Source of the DNA: Paramacrobiotus richtersi
Lineage: Eukaryota > Tardigrada > Eutardigrada > Parachela > Macrobiotidae
DNA: 23,074 nucleotides
Assembly (NCBI GenBank): GCA_034698045.1
Contig: JAQGAU010000868.1
Location: forward strand, 1 to 23,074
Direction of reading: 5' to 3'
The notes under the pieces are model-generated. The model was not told the DNA's origin and made no database searches. It saw only the letters and a program-made list of their open reading frames with translations. Each line of letters opens with the position of its first letter. Position 1 is the stretch's first letter. This document shows positions 19,437 to 23,074 of the stretch, piece after piece. A program made the translations under genes and the position numbers.

Positions 19437-21035
19437 AATGTAGTCACGGTTATAAGTGATGAGCAATAAAAAACCTTAACAGGAAAAGATTTCAAGCATC
19501 CGCTGAACGCACCTTAAACCCGGCTAAACCATATATAGAGACAGCTTATAATTAGACAACACATGATGTGTTACAAGTGTAATATTTAGTGATATTCATT
19601 TTTTGAATAGCGCGCCAGTTGCGTTGCATAACAATATTTCTGACAGGGGTGAGAGTTAGCAACGCTCGGTTTATGTGCTATGTTAATACCTGCTAAATGG
19701 ATGGATAAATAAAAAACCGGTCATAAGTCAGTAATGAAAACACGAAACGTCTTGGCAGAAATATCGACGATCGCAACGGTGGAGATAATTGTTCGTATTA
19801 GGTGGGGTTTTAACAGACATACAGCGTATTATTATACACATCTGAATGCTATATATGTGGTTACTCGATTTCAAAGCTCAAAAAACAGACAATATTTTTC
19901 CAACACAATAAGAGCAGAACTTGTCGTCAGTTTTATTCAGCTATGAAGAGGTGCTCTTACTGGTCATATGTGACACAAAGTCTTACTTATAACTACATAA
20001 AGTTGGTGTTGTATGCGATTGATATTGTTGTTATTGATGTTATCTCGTACTTGATTTGTACAGGATCAGTAAAATACTAGTAAGCCTCGAGCAGGCATAC
20101 CTCGGGTCATGCTCGTTGTAAGAGGAAATTTGTTCGAACTTCTTTAGAAAACCGGCTGGACGCGCCAGCACACATAACTATTTTTTATAAATAAGCGGGA
20201 GAATATTGTGTGGGCTTATGAAATTTCAGTGTACCGCCTGAACTCTTGTACAAGTATTTCATTGGCGTAACTGCGATAGAATTCAGTGCCGAGAACTTCC
20301 CTTCTTGACTGCCGGATGCTTCGCCGATCAGATCATTTCAAACATTGGGGAAAAACAAATTTTGCATTTATCAAGCATCTGACAATTAATGGCTATCAGA
20401 TTATACGCAGGTTTCCCGTTGTTGATTGTGTGTAATTCCTGATGCTTGGAAAGATAGATACTTGGGTTCACTTACGTTGTACGATAAATTATTTCTGTTG
20501 TATAGCTCTCGTATTTTAACGCTCGTCAGTTTCATTTCTATGGTTGGTTATCTAGATCTGGACGCTCTTTGAATACTTATATATTTGCCCCTAAACCGTC
20601 GTATATACGTACCAGCGCACTATAATTCTCAAGGCGTATGTATAAAAAAATTTGCCTGCATGCATATTTACGCTACAAAGATCACTTCAGAAAGTCCAGG
20701 CTCGTTCGCGTAGCATAAGCAATAAAAAAGTGTGCAGAGATCAGATTAAAGAATCCAACCAAGACGTCGATCGAAGATTAAAATAATTTAACAGGACATG
20801 AGTACAGAAACGTAGATGTCTATATCAAAGTTTTTACTGTGTTACCGATAACTAACAATACGCGGCACAACATTTTAATCTTCCATTAATTTTTGTAACC
20901 GGCCTTTTGTGCTGTACTGTCTGAATTTGGTGCCGGAAGTCCAGGCCGAATAAACGTTAATCACTACCGCGTGCCGCTAAGGCTTTGTCTTTGGAAGTAA
21001 TTTCACCATTTATATTCTGGTCGTTAATAATTACG
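19437..21035. other. Intergenic DNA, no supported gene
   Basis: About 1.6 kb separates the starts of two divergent genes (GST on -, secreted peptide on +). Only short open frames are present. There is a small potential hairpin at 20087-20113 (CGAGCA ... TGCTCG). I see no TATA box that I would defend, RNA gene or mobile element. Confidence 0.45.
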
Positions 21036-22068
21036 ATGCGGTTCTTAGCGGGATTAGTAAATCTCCTTGCAAGTGAGTACTACATACTGTACGTGTCAAG
21101 GTCAATTTTTATATGCTGCAGAAAGGAAGTCCGGCATATTCTATACGTGCAGCATGTCATATATTTGCAAAGAATAAGAACTTCCGATAGTACTGCGAAC
21201 TATCGATGCGTACTTCCGATAGTACTTATAATCTAAAATATTCTGTATTCTGTAGAACGCTGTGGTTTAACAATTTCTGAAATTTTTATTGAGATTTCCG
21301 GTATACCGGGGATTCGGCGGTGAAGACTTGAAACATCGTCACTTTAAGACTTGTAGCATACCGCGGCCGTAGGTATTCTGGATACTGGCTAATTTACCAG
21401 TTTACGTTTGGCGATTTATCCATATAATTATAACATAATTGTTGTAAAAGATCTAGACTAGCTGAAAATATGTACGTACATATGCGGATCAAGAAGCACT
21501 AAATGGCCAGTCCGTTATATTGTTAAATATTTAGTCTGCACGTATAATAAATACTTTGGTCCTGTATATGATCATATCACGGATTCTGGACTTGTAGTAT
21601 GACTAGCAGTACAGGAAGATGCAAGTGTAAAAAAACGTTTGCATTGTACCGATAAGGTCTACAGTACCGTATACGTATGAACATTGGGCACACTGCCGCT
21701 AGAAGCTTTTTGGATTAATTACGAATTTACATAAAGCCTTCAAATAATATATTATGTAATTAATGACTGGTAAATCATACTGCACCACAAACATAAGTTA
21801 CAAAATTTTATGTTGCTCTTTCCAGTGGCCCATTTCAGCTGTAGCCAAACATCTAATCAACAGGAACCGTTATATGATCAGCCGCAGTACTTCTTTCTAC
21901 CAGCTGTACCAAACTACATTCCACCAGAATTTATACACCAACCTCAGCATTACCCCGCTCGACAGGAGTTTTCGCAGGTACTTCGTACGTTTTGTTTTGA
22001 TGTACTTTTTACATTTTTATTGGCAACAGCCGCAACGACAGAGAGAGCCTGCGCATGGACACTGCTAA
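21036..22068 (+). CDS. Putative small secreted Gln/Pro/Tyr-rich peptide, 75 residues
   Basis: Three exons close in phase: 21036-21072 (phase 1), 21826-21977 (phase 0) and 22030-22068. Splice sites are GCAA|GTGAGT, CTTTCCAG, TTCGCAG|GTACTT and GGCAACAG. The product begins with a hydrophobic signal-like stretch (MRFLAGLVNLLAMAHFSCS). A low-complexity mature part follows, with SNQQEPLYDQPQYFFLPAVP and YIPPEFIHQPQHYP. It ends PQRQREPAHGHC with a terminal Cys. I know no family like it. Pro/Tyr/Gln-rich secreted peptides can be structural (cuticle) or antimicrobial, but neither is shown here. The first intron is 753 nt, long for this window, and rests on one short first exon. The stop lies 10 nt from the stop of the minus-strand LINE reading frame. 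Confidence 0.45.
21184..21226. repeat. Short direct repeat ACTTCCGATAGTACT
   Basis: The 15-mer occurs twice (starting near 21180 and 21211), separated by a stretch containing ACTATCGATG, which is partly complementary to it. The element lies inside the long first intron of the secreted-peptide gene. It could form a weak stem. Confidence 0.5.
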
Positions 22069-22078
22069 AAACTCAAAG

Positions 22079-23074
22079 TTAAACATTAAAGAAACAACCA
22101 AAATCGTTATCTGACACAATAGAACGTGCGGGAAGTGTGCCCAAAACGGATGCGGCATTTCCCTTAACAACAGCTAAACTAACGCGATGCTTAATGAAGG
22201 CGGTCGACCTGGGCTCTCCCGTTAACTCCCGAATCTTACGGCCGGCAAATTGAATAAGTTCCATAAAAGCGGAACCCAGCGTTCCAAACGTTTCCACCGC
22301 CAACGGACAGAACAAGTAACCGCGTTCTTCCACGAATGCGTAAATGCGACGCTTCTTATTCTCGGCGAGCTGCGCAGCATGCCCGGCCGCTCTAGCGCTG
22401 CCGTTGATGTCAGCAACTGTATCCGAACATGTGGCGTCCCATACAACGGCTTTTCCCTGCCGAACGGGAATTAGAGTCAAGCCATCTGGCCTCTTTCCGT
22501 CGACGGTGGACAATCCTGGGGGTTCCCTCTGGCACGGATAACCTGCGCTCGTCAGCGACCTCTGCATTATGTTATTCAGCTCAGTGTGTCGGCTCCATCT
22601 TCCTTTACTACTGCTACACGACAAACCGTGGTGACCGTTGGACTCAACACGCGAACCACAGTTAACGCAATCATGTGCTTCGACGATCGGTAACCCCAGA
22701 CGGAGGCCGATACCAATTCTCACTTCTTCATCCCGCAAGTACGTACCAAGGCTAGGTGCTGGTAGAGCATTAATCCACGCACCGGAATCTCGCTGCAAAG
22801 CTGCCGTCATGACTGCACGGGCTCTGACATTACCAATTGTAGACAGGCGCAGCGTGGAGACAGTGTGGTCAATCATCGGCCTATCCCACGCGAACTGGTA
22901 GCGGCGAATGGACTCCTCAGGGGCTTCACATCGGGTACTTTCGGTCCAGGTTTTCACGATAGGGGCAGTCAAGATCTGCGAGGCTGCAGAAAAGATCTGG
23001 CAGACGAGCTGGGACACGGAATACGCCGAAGCCAAATAGGCCGGAAATGCTAGCGATGCCGTGCGTCGAATACC
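22079..23074 (-). CDS. R2-type LINE polyprotein, C-terminal restriction-like endonuclease region (partial)
   Basis: The frame is open from the right window edge to a stop at 22079 (331 residues). It starts GIRRTASLAFPAYLASAYS, a segment familiar from the post-RT region of many invertebrate non-LTR elements. Then come a zinc-knuckle-like CCHC motif (C-x2-C-x8-H-x4-C within CVNCGSRVESNGHHGLSC), the conserved RHTELNN, and the endonuclease core KRPDG ... VVWDAT (PD and a second D 15 residues later). These three blocks in this order are the hallmark of the restriction-like endonuclease of R2/NeSL-type LINEs. It nicks target DNA for target-primed reverse transcription. No stop or frame break is seen in the visible part, so the copy may be young. 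The reverse transcriptase itself lies beyond the window. Confidence 0.8.
   Translation of the reverse strand, partial: GIRRTASLAFPAYLASAYSVSQLVCQIFSAASQILTAPIVKTWTESTRCEAPEESIRRYQFAWDRPMIDHTVSTLRLSTIGNVRARAVMTAALQRDSGAWINALPAPSLGTYLRDEEVRIGIGLRLGLPIVEAHDCVNCGSRVESNGHHGLSCSSSKGRWSRHTELNNIMQRSLTSAGYPCQREPPGLSTVDGKRPDGLTLIPVRQGKAVVWDATCSDTVADINGSARAAGHAAQLAENKKRRIYAFVEERGYLFCPLAVETFGTLGSAFMELIQFAGRKIRELTGEPRSTAFIKHRVSLAVVKGNAASVLGTLPARSIVSDNDFGCFFNV
22079..23074 (-). mobile_element. 3' part of a non-LTR retrotransposon (R2-like, RLE-bearing)
   Basis: This is the element that carries the endonuclease reading frame. No poly(A) tail, tandem tail repeat or target-site duplication is visible after the stop, and the 3' UTR must be very short or shared with the neighbouring + strand gene. 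The GC content is higher than in the flanking DNA, consistent with an inserted element. Confidence 0.65.

Noticed and set aside
20087..20113. Short inverted repeat as a possible RNA gene
   Set aside because: The stem is only six base pairs with a long loop, and there is no tRNA, snRNA or other RNA consensus around it.
1..23074. CRISPR array, tRNA or rRNA genes, bacterial operon features
   Set aside because: No regularly spaced repeats, no cloverleaf or T-loop consensus, and no rRNA-like stretch were seen. The gene structure is eukaryotic.

Overview
The window reads as nuclear DNA of a compact-genome invertebrate. Genes are broken into short exons by mostly 50-400 nt GT-AG introns, several carry AATAAA signals just after the stop, both strands are used, and the families are animal ones (TRRAP, Rpp25, SLC25A19, MFSD6, sigma-class GST, arginase fold). 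I cannot name the species. A tardigrade-like ecdysozoan would fit the compactness, but that is a guess.

Layout. 1-1752 (-): the first nine exons of TRRAP, intact, running off the left edge. 2523-3579 (+): complete six-exon Rpp25 (Alba-type RNase P/MRP subunit), divergent from TRRAP. 4394-6075 (+): complete seven-exon SLC25A19, the mitochondrial thiamine pyrophosphate carrier. 7383-9972 (+): a six-exon secreted arginase-fold protein that has lost almost every metal ligand and the catalytic histidine. 10131-12314 (-): complete four-exon MFSD6-like transporter, converging on the arginase-like gene. About 12900-15306 (+): an unprocessed, heavily broken copy of the TRRAP C-terminal half. 15719-16214 (-): an unknown coiled-coil gene with one frame break. 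16688-17038 (+): a 67-residue basic coiled-coil microprotein. 17363-17970 (+): poorly resolved exons of an unknown gene. 18096-19436 (-): a sigma-class GST whose C-terminal helices are missing. 21036-22068 (+): a 75-residue secreted Gln/Pro/Tyr-rich peptide. 22079-23074 (-): the restriction-like-endonuclease tail of an R2-type LINE, running off the right edge.

All splice models were built by hand from splice dinucleotides, reading phase and family similarity recalled from memory. In every gene called intact, the exon phases close exactly. The genes do not form one pathway; this is an ordinary gene-dense stretch. Its most striking items are the secreted pseudo-arginase and the second, decayed TRRAP copy lying about 11 kb from an intact TRRAP 5' end on the opposite strand.
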